A stretch of 64,000 nt of DNA. Origin: COMBO-56-21 sp041559015 (GTDB taxonomy: Archaea > Thermoplasmatota > Thermoplasmata > UBA10834). The notes beneath the pieces are model-generated. The model saw only the letters and a program-made list of their open reading frames with translations, was not told the DNA's origin and did no database searches. A program made the position numbers and the translations under genes. Location of the stretch: contig JBFFED010000004.1 in the NCBI GenBank assembly GCA_041559015.1, positions 1 to 64,000 of the forward strand, in the 5' to 3' direction. Shown in pieces: positions 17,551 to 25,671 of this stretch; the stretch's first letter is position 1, and each line of letters opens with the position of its first letter.

Positions 17551-18605
17551 GTCGCAATCGTATTGGACTCGAACAAGAATATCATGACGATATACAGCAG
17601 GTATAGCGAGCCGGACGCGAGCATCACCTTGTAGCTGATTCCGCCCTTCCGCCTGACCGATAAGAATAGCCATGCCGAGGCCGCGAGCGCTATCACGATG
17701 CTCGCGATGTTGATCGGCGCGAGCTGCCAGTGCGTGAACACGAGGCCGATGCTGACTGGGAAGCTGCTCTGGAATACCATCGCGCCCGTGATGTTCCCGA
17801 ATGCGAGCGTGTCCTTCGATCGCAAGTACCAGATGACGCTGTTGAACTTCTCAGGCAGCTCTGTGGCTATCGGGGCAATCAGGAACGCGAGTATCATCGG
17901 ACTCACACCGATAGCTAGCGAGACCTCCTCGACCTCGGTCACGAAGAACTTCGCCCCTATGATTATGCCCATCAGAGCAGCCGCGACCTGCAGCACTATG
18001 AGGGTCATGCCCAGCTTGCCCTTCGACGGGTTCAGCCCGCAGACCCGACAAGCGTAGAGGGTGGGGCACGAGTTCTCCCCCTTAAGTGCCTTGTCCTTCA
18101 GGGTACTGCGTACATAGTGCGCATATGCGAAGATGAGCAAACCCGCCATACCGTAGTTGAGATATGTCCGGTCTATCGAGGCCTCGAGGCCTATCAACCC
18201 GGAGATGAGGGCCACCGTGTACATCATCATGAAGTATTTCATGTCCCGCTCAGCGTGCTCCTTCTGGAGCACGATGTGGTCCGTGCGCCTCCCCTTGCTG
18301 TAGGCATACCACACGGTGACGCCACCGACGAACATGGCCAGCGTGCCGAGCATGAAAGGGGCTCCCAGGATCGCGCCCTCCCCGATCTCCTCACCCTGCT
18401 CGTGAGTACCCAAGAATATCGCTATCAGAGGGATCATCGTCTCAGGCATGGCGGTGCCCACTGCCGCCAGGATGCTTCCAGTCGCGGTCTCCGCAAGGCC
18501 CAGCCTCTTGCCGAGCCACTCGATGCCGTTCACGAATATCTCACAGCTGATGAGAATGATGGCTAGCGCGGCTATCAATATGGCAACCACCGCTAATTGT
18601 ACCAA
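17547..18605 (-). CDS. Sodium/calcium exchanger family protein (CaCA)
   Basis: The 352-residue protein has about ten membrane helices and both alpha repeats: AAVGTAMPETMIPLIA and LIAPIATELPEKFNSV. The Glu in each is the ion ligand of CaCA exchangers such as YrbG. A cytosolic loop near the middle carries ACRVCGLNPSKGK, with a CxxC that is not usual for the family and may bind metal or respond to redox. A TATA-like CTTTAAGT on this strand lies about 40 nt before the start. Confidence 0.87.
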   Translation of the reverse strand: MVQLAVVAILIAALAIILISCEIFVNGIEWLGKRLGLAETATGSILAAVGTAMPETMIPLIAIFLGTHEQGEEIGEGAILGAPFMLGTLAMFVGGVTVWYAYSKGRRTDHIVLQKEHAERDMKYFMMMYTVALISGLIGLEASIDRTYLNYGMAGLLIFAYAHYVRSTLKDKALKGENSCPTLYACRVCGLNPSKGKLGMTLIVLQVAAALMGIIIGAKFFVTEVEEVSLAIGVSPMILAFLIAPIATELPEKFNSVIWYLRSKDTLAFGNITGAMVFQSSFPVSIGLVFTHWQLAPINIASIVIALAASAWLFLSVRRKGGISYKVMLASGSLYLLYIVMIFLFESNTIAT

Positions 18606-18708
18606 GGCCGGCGCACCAGTCCGGCTTATCGCCCTTGCCTACTTAAAGGATTCCCAGGTTAGCCGGATTCTGCAGGGGAGTCCATGCTTGAGCGGCCAGC
18701 CCAAAAGG

Positions 18709-18718
18709 ATTAAGTACG
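18709..18718 (+). promoter_or_regulatory. TATA-like box for the MFS/rtcA pair
   Basis: GATTAAGTAC is centred about 27 nt before ATG 18741 with no ribosome site between. This suggests a leaderless mRNA. Confidence 0.5.
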
Positions 18719-18740
18719 CGCGAAAGCTGACTCCGCGCTG

Positions 18741-20006
18741 ATGTTCGGAGTCCTCAAATGGAGAGGGTTCAAGACACCCTGGCATCTCAGGGTGCTGTAC
18801 ATCTCGACCTTCATCCTGAGGACCGCCTTCGGGGCGCTGCTGCTGCTGATAGCTCATTACGTCCCAACGGAGAACAGCTTGCTGAATGTGGCGATTGTGG
18901 CCGTCCCCTACCCCTTGGCCGAGATGCTCACCGCGAACTACTTCGGGGCCCTGAGCGACAGGGTCGGAAGGAAGGTTGTCATCGTCTTCGGCACATCGCT
19001 TGCTGCCCTGATTGTTGTCTTCTACACCCTCTCGAACAATGTCTGGTATCTCGCGACTCTGCACGGGATCCACGGCATAGGAGCTGCAGCGACCATTGCC
19101 CCGGCCATCGCGATGATTGCCGATCATGCGGATTCCTGCGACCGGGGGAGGCAGATGGGGTGGTTCGACTACTCCACCTTCCTTGGGTACATCGTGGGCG
19201 CTGTTGCGGGTGGGTTCCTGATAGACCTCACGGGCTCCAAGATGGGGTTCCTAGTGATGACCGGGCTGCTCGTGCTATCGGCAGTGTTGCTCCAGAAGCT
19301 GGTGCACAAGGAGCCGGCCAAGGTGACCTCGGAGCACTATGCCAGTCTCGAGAGCCTCAGAAGGGTCTTCCGGATACGGGAGATCAAGCTGATGTTCCCT
19401 ATCTGGCTCATCATAGCGATCCTGCTGGGGCTCGCGATAACATATCTTCCCAGAATCATGCTGAACGCGGGCATGACAGGGAGCATGATAGGCATCCTGT
19501 TCGGGGCCGCGGGGGTGGCGCTCGGGCTGCTGCAGCCATTCTGGGGGAAGGTTTCGGACATAATCGGCAGGATACCGGTCATGGCATACGGCGTCTTCAG
19601 CATCTTCGGCATCGTGATAATGTTACTGTTCTTCCCCGACGCGGCATTCTACAAGGAGGGGGATGATTACCACGTCCGACTGATCGGCATGATTCCATTG
19701 GGGATAATGGGTCTTGGTGCGGGTGCTTTCGTCCCAGCCGCCCTCGCGATGATGGCGGATTCGTCGGACAAGGACTGCTATGGAGCCACGATGGGGCTGT
19801 ACTCCTTCGCCCTCGGGTTCGGGGCGTTCATCGCTGAGAGTCTCGGGCTCGGCATAATCGCCATCAGCGGCGAGGACAACGCGCCCTCATGGCTGCTGTA
19901 CCTAGCTGCTGCCCTCATCGGCCTCGCCGTGGTCATGATGATCTACTTCTTCCTCATCACCATCATCAGGAGACGCTTGACCGGTAGAGGGTCCGGGGCG
20001 GCATGA
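18741..20006 (+). CDS. MFS transporter
   Basis: This 421-residue protein has 12 predicted helices. It has the MFS motif A in both halves: NYFGALSDRVGRKV and QPFWGKVSDIIGRIP. It resembles sugar or drug carriers of the major facilitator superfamily, and the substrate cannot be told. A charged segment with FYKEGDDYHVRLIG lies between helices 8 and 9. Its stop overlaps the rtcA start by four bases (ATGA), so the two are translated together. Why a carrier is coupled to an RNA cyclase is unclear. Confidence 0.83.
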   Translation: MFGVLKWRGFKTPWHLRVLYISTFILRTAFGALLLLIAHYVPTENSLLNVAIVAVPYPLAEMLTANYFGALSDRVGRKVVIVFGTSLAALIVVFYTLSNNVWYLATLHGIHGIGAAATIAPAIAMIADHADSCDRGRQMGWFDYSTFLGYIVGAVAGGFLIDLTGSKMGFLVMTGLLVLSAVLLQKLVHKEPAKVTSEHYASLESLRRVFRIREIKLMFPIWLIIAILLGLAITYLPRIMLNAGMTGSMIGILFGAAGVALGLLQPFWGKVSDIIGRIPVMAYGVFSIFGIVIMLLFFPDAAFYKEGDDYHVRLIGMIPLGIMGLGAGAFVPAALAMMADSSDKDCYGATMGLYSFALGFGAFIAESLGLGIIAISGEDNAPSWLLYLAAALIGLAVVMMIYFFLITIIRRRLTGRGSGAA

Positions 20007-21019
20007 TCGAGATAGACGGGGCGACGGGAGAAGGCGGGGGCCAGATACTGAGGACCTCTATCGCGCTCTCCGCGGTCACCGGGCACGAAGTGCGAATACG
20101 GAACATAAGGGCGAACAGACCGAGCCCGGGGCTGGCGCCGTCCCATATCACTAGCATCGAGGCCGTCGCGAGGATATGCGATGGCGAGGTTGACAGCCTG
20201 TATGCGGGTTCGAAAGACATCGTCTTCAGGCCTGGCCAGCTGACCGGTGGACGGTTCGAGCTGGACGTCGGGACCGCCGGGAGCATCTCGCTCATCCTCC
20301 AGAGCTGCCTGATACCTGCAGCCCTCTCGAAGGCCCGAGTTGTGATGCGAGTCACGGGCGGGACGGATGTCAAGTGGTCGCCCCCGATTGACTTCATGAG
20401 GATAGTGCATCTCCCGATCCTTAACATGTTCGGACCTTCCTATGAGGTGGATGTCGCGGCCCGAGGATTCTACCCGGAAGGAGGAGGGGAGGTAGTGATG
20501 GAGGTCTCCCCTGTCGGAGAGCTAACGCCAGTGGACCTGACGGCTCGCGGCGACGTGCTCCGGGTCGAGGGGGTGGCTTTCGCCCAGAACCTCCCTGAAC
20601 ATGTCGTGACTAGGATGAAACACGCGGCTCTCAAGAGGCTCATCGATTTCAAGGAGGCCAAGGTCGATTCCGACCTCCTCAAGGGCAGGAGCACGGGCGC
20701 AGGGATAGTCCTCTGTGGAGTCTGTGAGAACACGTTCTTGGGGGCCTCGGCGCTCGGCGAGAGGGGCGTGAGGGCGGAGAAACTGGGGGAAGGCTGCGCA
20801 CAGGACCTGCTCGAGACTTTGGGATCGGGGGCCACCGTGGACGAGCACATGCTCGACCAGATACTGCCTTACATGGCCCTCGCAAATGGCCCTTCGACCG
20901 TGCTGGCCGAGGAGATGACCCCACACGCTGAGACGAACATGACCATCGTGGAGGCGTTCCTCGGCAAGAAGTTCGAGACGCGTAAGAGGGACGGGCTCGT
21001 AGAGGTGCGCACGGTCTAG
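20003..21019 (+). CDS. rtcA: RNA 3'-terminal phosphate cyclase
   Basis: The 338-residue protein begins with the RtcA signature MIEIDGATGEGGGQILRTS. It also has the family motif RANRPSPGLAPSH, the glycine-rich YPEGGGEV, and the C-terminal PHAETNMTIVEAFLG, which holds the His that is adenylated by ATP. It converts RNA 3'-phosphate to a 2',3'-cyclic phosphate in RNA repair and processing. Length is normal. The start is coupled to the MFS gene by the 4-nt overlap. It ends 4 nt inside the convergent PAC2 gene. Confidence 0.95.
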   Translation: MIEIDGATGEGGGQILRTSIALSAVTGHEVRIRNIRANRPSPGLAPSHITSIEAVARICDGEVDSLYAGSKDIVFRPGQLTGGRFELDVGTAGSISLILQSCLIPAALSKARVVMRVTGGTDVKWSPPIDFMRIVHLPILNMFGPSYEVDVAARGFYPEGGGEVVMEVSPVGELTPVDLTARGDVLRVEGVAFAQNLPEHVVTRMKHAALKRLIDFKEAKVDSDLLKGRSTGAGIVLCGVCENTFLGASALGERGVRAEKLGEGCAQDLLETLGSGATVDEHMLDQILPYMALANGPSTVLAEEMTPHAETNMTIVEAFLGKKFETRKRDGLVEVRTV

Positions 21020-21786
21020 CCGTACATGCTCGGCCTCGGCGCGCCCTTCTCATCCTTCTTCGTGACGGCCTGCTTCTGTATCTCCCTGATGTGCGCCTCT
21101 ATCCTCGTGGCCTCCTCGAAGAGCGGTTTCGCGTCGAAATCTATCCCGAGAATCAGATCGTCAATCGCCTCCAGGACTAGTGCCGCCGCCCGCGCGTCCG
21201 GGAAATCCGGGTGGGCCTCCGCGAGAAGCGTGATGACGTCGAAATCCCTCTTCCTGCCCTCGTTCAGGAGCACGCCAGCCACGCCTGATATCACGCCTTC
21301 CTCGAAGGACTGTATTCCGTGCTGCTTGAGCATCTCCCGGGCCCGCTGCGTGCTCGATATGCCGAAGACCACATCGGAGATCTCAGCGCTGTCCCTGAGC
21401 TCTGGGTCTACCACGAGACCCTCGGGTGAGACGATCATCTTGCACCTCTGCTCCTGCGCCCAGTCGACAAGGGTGTAGGAGATGGGTCTGATCAGGTTAG
21501 GGGGCGCCTGGAACTCTGATATGAAGGCTACGATCTGGTCACCGCTCTTCTCCTTCCTACCCGCATATATCCTGACCGGGCTCAGGGGCTTGGCCTCCCT
21601 GATGAGAGAGACTGTCGGGAAGTGCATGGAGTCCATGATCCCGATGTGCTCCATGTCGAGGACCTTGATGAGGTAGTTGGCAGCGATCGAGCTCACGAGC
21701 CCGACGCTCGGGAACCCGTCTATGATCGTGGCCCCTTTGAGGTCGATCCGCTTGAACTCGTATATCCTGATGTCGTTCCTGTCCAT
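21016..21786 (-). CDS. PAC2-family protein (proteasome assembly chaperone-like)
   Basis: The 256-residue protein shows the PAC2 pattern: a first strand and loop ATIIDGFPSVGLVSSIAA, then strands carrying VRIYAGRK and IVAFISEFQAP, and the segment GISSTQRAREMLKQHGI. The last 40 residues form a charged helix. Eukaryotic PAC2 pairs with PAC1 to assemble the 20S alpha ring; archaeal homologues are called PbaB-type or are uncharacterised. A TATA-like box on this strand (21811-21820) lies 29 nt before the start, with no ribosome site. Confidence 0.88.
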   Translation of the reverse strand: MDRNDIRIYEFKRIDLKGATIIDGFPSVGLVSSIAANYLIKVLDMEHIGIMDSMHFPTVSLIREAKPLSPVRIYAGRKEKSGDQIVAFISEFQAPPNLIRPISYTLVDWAQEQRCKMIVSPEGLVVDPELRDSAEISDVVFGISSTQRAREMLKQHGIQSFEEGVISGVAGVLLNEGRKRDFDVITLLAEAHPDFPDARAAALVLEAIDDLILGIDFDAKPLFEEATRIEAHIREIQKQAVTKKDEKGAPRPSMYG

Positions 21787-22136
21787 CGTGTGCCCAAATG
21801 ATATAGTCCGTTAATAAGTCTTCCCGGAACGGCCAGACCGAGCCAGACATGACGATATGCGCCCAACTGGCCGTGCGAGTGCGACATTCTATGGTGACTG
21901 ACTTAGGTCTCTATAGGCAATCTACACTACGCAGCCAGGAATCGTATCCCTACGAGCGCAGTTCGAATAACGACAACGGTGGCATGGAAAGGCGAATGAG
22001 CATTCTTGGCGGCCATCCCCGCAATGGTTCACGACCCAAGTACGCCCCTGGCACAACCCAGGGGTGGGCCCTTTCTTATTCTCCGTGAGCACCATCTGCG
22101 AAAGTATCTTACGCAATACGACCATGCTAAGCCCCG
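21787..22136. other. Divergent intergenic region, one hairpin
   Basis: This gap of 350 nt holds the PAC2 promoter at its left end and the riboflavin-reductase start region at its right. Between them is one inverted repeat: CCCCTGG (22045-22051) and CCAGGGG (22058-22064) with a 6-nt loop, followed on the + strand by GGGCCCTTTCTTATT. I found no gene in it. The repeat could end a short transcript or fold in a leader. Confidence 0.5.
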
Positions 22137-22775
22137 ATGGCGACGAGGGTCATCGTCAACTGCGCAATGTCGGCCGACGGCAAGATAGCGCTGAGAACGA
22201 GGAAACAGACCAGGATATCGAACGAAGCCGACAGAAAGAGGGTCCATCAACTGAGGAACAAGTGCGACGCGATCCTGGTTGGCATAGAGACCGTCCTGAC
22301 CGACGACCCGAAGCTCACTGTCAACCCCAGATATGTCAAGAACCCCCGGAAGCCCGTCAGGATAGTCCTGGACTCGCACGGCAGGACCCCGTCAGGCGCG
22401 CTCGTGCTGGACGGCTCCTCGAAGACCATGATAGTGACGAACGACAAGTGCCGAAAGACATTCAAGAACGCCGAAACTGTGCGCTGCGGAAAGAAGGAGA
22501 TCGACGTGCGGAAGCTCGTGGCCTTGCTTGGGAGGCGTGGTTTCAAGTCCGTCCTTGTCGAAGGCGGCTCGAAGGTGATCTGGTCGTTCCTGGAATCCAA
22601 GATCGCCGACGAGGTCAGTATATTCATTGGAAGCATGGTCATCGGTGGAGAGAAGTCCCCCACGCCTGCTGGAGGGAAGGGGGCGCTGGATGAGAGATCC
22701 ATCGTGGCCTTGAAGCTGAAGAGCATCCGAACGCTCGGGAACGGAGTGCTCCTTCGCTATGAGGTGGTGAAATGA
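22137..22775 (+). CDS. 2,5-diamino-6-ribosylamino-pyrimidinone 5'-phosphate reductase
   Basis: This 212-residue RibD-C/DHFR-fold enzyme is the archaeal and fungal type (RIB7/ArfC). Motifs are VNCAMSADGKIAL, DAILVGIETVLTDDPKLTVN and the NADPH-binding VEGGSKVIWSFLES. It reduces the ribosyl side chain in riboflavin and F420 precursor synthesis. There is no deaminase domain, unlike bacterial RibD, as expected in archaea. Its stop overlaps the Mut7-C gene start by four bases. Confidence 0.92.
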   Translation: MATRVIVNCAMSADGKIALRTRKQTRISNEADRKRVHQLRNKCDAILVGIETVLTDDPKLTVNPRYVKNPRKPVRIVLDSHGRTPSGALVLDGSSKTMIVTNDKCRKTFKNAETVRCGKKEIDVRKLVALLGRRGFKSVLVEGGSKVIWSFLESKIADEVSIFIGSMVIGGEKSPTPAGGKGALDERSIVALKLKSIRTLGNGVLLRYEVVK

Positions 22776-23236
22776 CCGAGGGGATCGCCGGCCCCAAGTT
22801 CGTTGCTGACCACATGCTCGGCTCGCTGGCCAGGTGGCTCAGGATGATGGGCTATGACACTGTCTACGACAAGAAGCTCGACGACCCCTCCATATCGCAG
22901 CTCGCGAAGGCGGAGGGGAGGTTCGTCATCACGAGGGACAAGGAACTCGGGAAGGAGCCTGGAGCCCTGCTCGTCGAGCAGGACGACCTCGATTCCCAGC
23001 TGAAAGCCGTGGCGACCAGGTACGGCCTGAAGTTCAAGCCGGACCTGATACGCTGCTCCGCATGCAACGGCGACCTCATCGAGCTGACGAAGGACCAGGC
23101 GAAGGGCGTGGTGCCCGAGGGCGCGTTCATAAGCAACGACAGATTCTGGAAGTGCGGCAAGTGCGAAAAGGTCTTCTGGAAGGGGACGCACTGGAATGGC
23201 ATCATGGAGCGCCTGAACCGGCTCGGCCTGGCCTAG
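22772..23236 (+). CDS. Mut7-C RNase domain protein (DUF82)
   Basis: The 154-residue protein has a PIN-like fold with acidic residues in FVADHMLGSLARWLRMMGYD, then FVITRDKEL. A C-terminal zinc ribbon follows with paired cysteines CSAC and CGKC about 50 residues apart, closing with WKGTHWNGIMERL. This is the Mut7-C layout found alone in archaea and bacteria and at the end of animal Mut-7 exonuclease. RNA cleavage is predicted, not shown. It is coupled to the riboflavin gene by ATGA and ends one base before the convergent gene. Confidence 0.88.
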   Translation: MTEGIAGPKFVADHMLGSLARWLRMMGYDTVYDKKLDDPSISQLAKAEGRFVITRDKELGKEPGALLVEQDDLDSQLKAVATRYGLKFKPDLIRCSACNGDLIELTKDQAKGVVPEGAFISNDRFWKCGKCEKVFWKGTHWNGIMERLNRLGLA

Positions 23237-23237
23237 T

Positions 23238-24182
23238 CTAGGCGGTCTTGTTCCCGCCGTGGATGTGCTCGCTGATAATCTTGCCACTTGATGAGTTCAC
23301 AATCATCGCACCGTGCGTGCCCTCCACGCACCAGACCGGCAGATAGACGAGCCCCTTGGACTCGATGACGATGGCGTCCTCGGCCGATTTCTTGCGCTCT
23401 ATGACCTCCGTATGGCCGTAGTCCTTCACGGTCTCGGTGTGCGACTTGAACTCCTTCTCTATCATGTCCTTGGCGATCCTGAGAGCGTTCTCGTAGTCCA
23501 ACTTGGGTTCCTGCCTGGAGCTGGGGATGTCAATCGAGTCGACGAGCTCGAAGCCCCACCTCCATGTCTCGACATGGTTCGTGAGGGCGTTGACAGCCGC
23601 TATGCCCGCCTTCTGCTTTCCGTCCTGGAGGTTCAGGACATAGTGAAACAGGTAGTGCGGCACGAGGTCGAGATCGAACCTGTACCCCTTGACCTCGTGC
23701 CTGGCCAGGTGTTTCATGTCCTCGAGCGTGAAGTTGGGCTTGACTATCCGCTCCGGCCTCTCCTCGGAGCTCTCGACTATCACGGGAACGGAATGGTCGT
23801 GGGGCTCCGCGGGCATCCTAGGCACCTCGTCCGATATGATGTCGTCAATGAGGCTCTTGCCACGGTCCCCGCCGACGGTCTCCAGCTGCAGGTTGCCGAT
23901 CTCGTGCTCTATCTCTTCCCTGCCCCAGTAGTGCACGCCATTCCTCTGTAGATACGACTGCACGGCGTCGTCCGCCTTGCCGACCGAGGCCACGACCTTC
24001 CGGCCTGGGAAACCCCTTGTGTTCCTGACGAAGTCCTGGACGTCGTCCAAGAGCATGTCGCTGGCGGTCATGATGACGACGGAGATGTCCTCCCGTCTGC
24101 CGAACAAGTAGCCGTCTTTCTCATCGACCGCGAAGTTGCGCGACTTGAGCAACTGCTCCAGGTGATCCCTAATCGACGCCAA
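23238..24182 (-). CDS. Conserved archaeal protein with nuclease-like N-terminus
   Basis: The 314-residue protein has no clear name. Residues 1-95 have the strand pattern of a restriction-endonuclease-like fold (DGYLFGRREDISVVI, then GRKVVASVGKADDAVQSYL and VHYWGREEIEHEIG). The catalytic acid/lysine set is not convincing, so this may be an inactive domain. A linker of about 60 residues follows. Residues 150-314 form a second domain (YRFDLDLVPHYLFHYVL, then VWCVEGTHGAMIVNSSSGKI) whose last strands look like a small beta-sheet. It is transcribed away from the DUF131 gene. Confidence 0.6.
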   Translation of the reverse strand: MASIRDHLEQLLKSRNFAVDEKDGYLFGRREDISVVIMTASDMLLDDVQDFVRNTRGFPGRKVVASVGKADDAVQSYLQRNGVHYWGREEIEHEIGNLQLETVGGDRGKSLIDDIISDEVPRMPAEPHDHSVPVIVESSEERPERIVKPNFTLEDMKHLARHEVKGYRFDLDLVPHYLFHYVLNLQDGKQKAGIAAVNALTNHVETWRWGFELVDSIDIPSSRQEPKLDYENALRIAKDMIEKEFKSHTETVKDYGHTEVIERKKSAEDAIVIESKGLVYLPVWCVEGTHGAMIVNSSSGKIISEHIHGGNKTA

Positions 24183-24301
24183 GATTCTTCACCCCCAGAT
24201 TGCGAGGGCTGGATAAAAGCATTCTCAGATGCCTGGCGAGCCCGCTGGCAAAGTTAATTAGCCCCGAGCGACAGATATCAAGGGCGCCTCTGGGGGGCGA
24301 C

Positions 24302-24715
24302 ATGAGACAAGTGGCCTGGATACCGATAGCGATTTTCGCGGGAGGCCTGGTGCTCATAGCGTCAGCGGTCGCGACTGGCGAAGCTGAGGTGTCCCTGTTC
24401 CTGATATTCCCAGTCTTCTCGGGGTCGAGCGGCCTCTTCCTCCTCGGGACCCTCCTGATCGTCCTGAGCTTCATAGTCGGGTTCCTGATGCTGACAATGG
24501 GACAGCTGGAACTGCAGTCCACTAGGACCGCGGAGCAAGTGGCTATCGGTTCGAAGGCGGAAGATGGGGTTGCTGGGAAGGATTTCGGGGGTGTTGTGCT
24601 GATCGGCCCTGTCCCGATCGCTTTCGGCTCAAGCCGGACCATGGCTCTGTTCATGCTCGTGCTCGGGATAGTCGTGGCGATTATACTACTCGGCATCCTC
24701 GCCATGCTTGCGTAG
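24302..24715 (+). CDS. DUF131/TIGR00304 membrane protein
   Basis: The 137-residue protein has three membrane helices: residues 5-25, 30-60 and 110-136. The loop carries FGGVVLIGPVPIAFGSSRTM, the signature of the archaeal TIGR00304 family of unknown function. Start ATG 24302 follows a GGGGGG-type site; the frame runs 34 codons upstream but that part is not hydrophobic or conserved-looking. A TATA-like AAGTTAATTA is at 24251-24260. Its end overlaps the convergent 74-residue gene by 30 nt. Confidence 0.83.
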   Translation: MRQVAWIPIAIFAGGLVLIASAVATGEAEVSLFLIFPVFSGSSGLFLLGTLLIVLSFIVGFLMLTMGQLELQSTRTAEQVAIGSKAEDGVAGKDFGGVVLIGPVPIAFGSSRTMALFMLVLGIVVAIILLGILAMLA

Positions 24716-24910
24716 AAGGCCCCTCGCGGCCTCCTCCACCGTCTTCTTCTCCGCGAGCGCGCGCTCACGCACCTCTGACATAATCCCGACATAGGCCGAG
24801 AAATCGAGCTCCCTCTTCCTGGCCACCCTGCCCACAGCCTGCTCGAGGGACTCCTTCCTCCTGCGGGTCTCGACCGCCTCCCTGAGGATCTCGATGTGCT
24901 GTGCCTCCAT
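24686..24910 (-). CDS. Small charged helical protein downstream of guaAa
   Basis: This 74-residue frame starts four bases after the guaAa stop codon and is probably co-transcribed with it. It is almost all charged helix (Glu, Arg, Lys), with no Cys. I do not recognise the family. The tight spacing supports a real gene. The overlap with the DUF131 gene end is a caution. Confidence 0.6.
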   Translation of the reverse strand: MEAQHIEILREAVETRRRKESLEQAVGRVARKRELDFSAYVGIMSEVRERALAEKKTVEEAARGLLRKHGEDAE

Positions 24911-24913
24911 CGT

Positions 24914-25489
24914 CTATGCCTTCTTCTTGGCCTCGCAGATGTCTATGAAGGCCTGGAACATCTCGTAGCCGTTGTCCGTATGCTCCACCTCGGGGTGGAA
25001 CTGCAGGCCGTAAAGAGGCCGTGAAGTGTGCTTCATCGCCTGTATCCTGCAGTTGTCGGAATGCGCAAGGGCTATGAAATCTGGCGGCAGCTCAGTGACC
25101 TCATCGTTGTGCGACTCCCAGGCCACGAGCGTGTCGGGAAGGCCCTGAAAAAGATCATCCGGGTCGTCAATAATGATGAGCATCTTGCCGAACTCGGGCA
25201 CACTGGACGGGCCTGCCTTGCCCCCCATATGGGTAGCCATGAACTGATGACCTGCGCATATGCCGAGTATGGGCATCCCCGCCTTGTCTATGTACTCGCC
25301 GCAGTTGCCCATCTTCTGCTGATCAAGTCCGACACGCGGGGCGCCGCCGGACAGGACGAGCCCGTCCGCCTTGATGCTCTCGAGCGGGGCGGTGTTCGGG
25401 ATGATCTCCGAATCCACACCCAAGTCCCTGAGGACCCTCCACTCCCTGTGCGTCCATTGACCGCCGTTGTCAACGACCAGTATGCGCAT
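24914..25489 (-). CDS. guaAa: GMP synthase glutaminase subunit A
   Basis: This 191-residue class I glutamine amidotransferase has the nucleophile Cys in ILGICAGHQFM and the His-Glu pair in FHPEVEHT. It supplies ammonia to the separate ATP-pyrophosphatase subunit (25672-26619) to convert XMP to GMP; the split is archaeal. Start ATG 25489 gives MRILVVDNGGQWTHREWR. An ideal TATA box lies 26 nt upstream, so the mRNA should be leaderless and separate from guaAb. Confidence 0.95.
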   Translation of the reverse strand: MRILVVDNGGQWTHREWRVLRDLGVDSEIIPNTAPLESIKADGLVLSGGAPRVGLDQQKMGNCGEYIDKAGMPILGICAGHQFMATHMGGKAGPSSVPEFGKMLIIIDDPDDLFQGLPDTLVAWESHNDEVTELPPDFIALAHSDNCRIQAMKHTSRPLYGLQFHPEVEHTDNGYEMFQAFIDICEAKKKA

Positions 25490-25510
25490 GATGTAGGGGA
25501 ACATCCCCTG

Positions 25511-25519
25511 CATATTAAA
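25511..25519 (-). promoter_or_regulatory. TATA box for guaAa
   Basis: On the minus strand this reads GTTTAATAT, close to the archaeal TATA consensus. It is centred 26 nt before the guaAa ATG, which implies a leaderless transcript. Confidence 0.65.
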
Positions 25520-25601
25520 CCCATGCTGACCGCCCTCAAGACGGAATCTGGAGGGTCTTCTGGGACCGCCCGTCCAGGGTGTGGGGGCCGAAGCGACTGA
25601 C

Positions 25602-25609
25602 TATATAAA
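25602..25609. promoter_or_regulatory. Second TATA-like box in the guaA gap
   Basis: TATATAAA-like sequence reads well on both strands. On the minus strand it would begin a transcript near 25578, giving guaAa a leader of about 90 nt. On the plus strand it would start near 25632 and run antisense into the end of guaAb. No gene explains the plus-strand reading. Confidence 0.4.
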
Positions 25610-25671
25610 CCTGCGAGAGGCGCACGACTGCGCCCTGAACGGATTCCTCCGATCGAGGGCAGGGAGTCGGT

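Noticed and set aside
21900..22000. tRNA-like GTTCGAAT segment
   Set aside because: A T-loop-like string occurs, but no acceptor stem or anticodon arm can be built around it.
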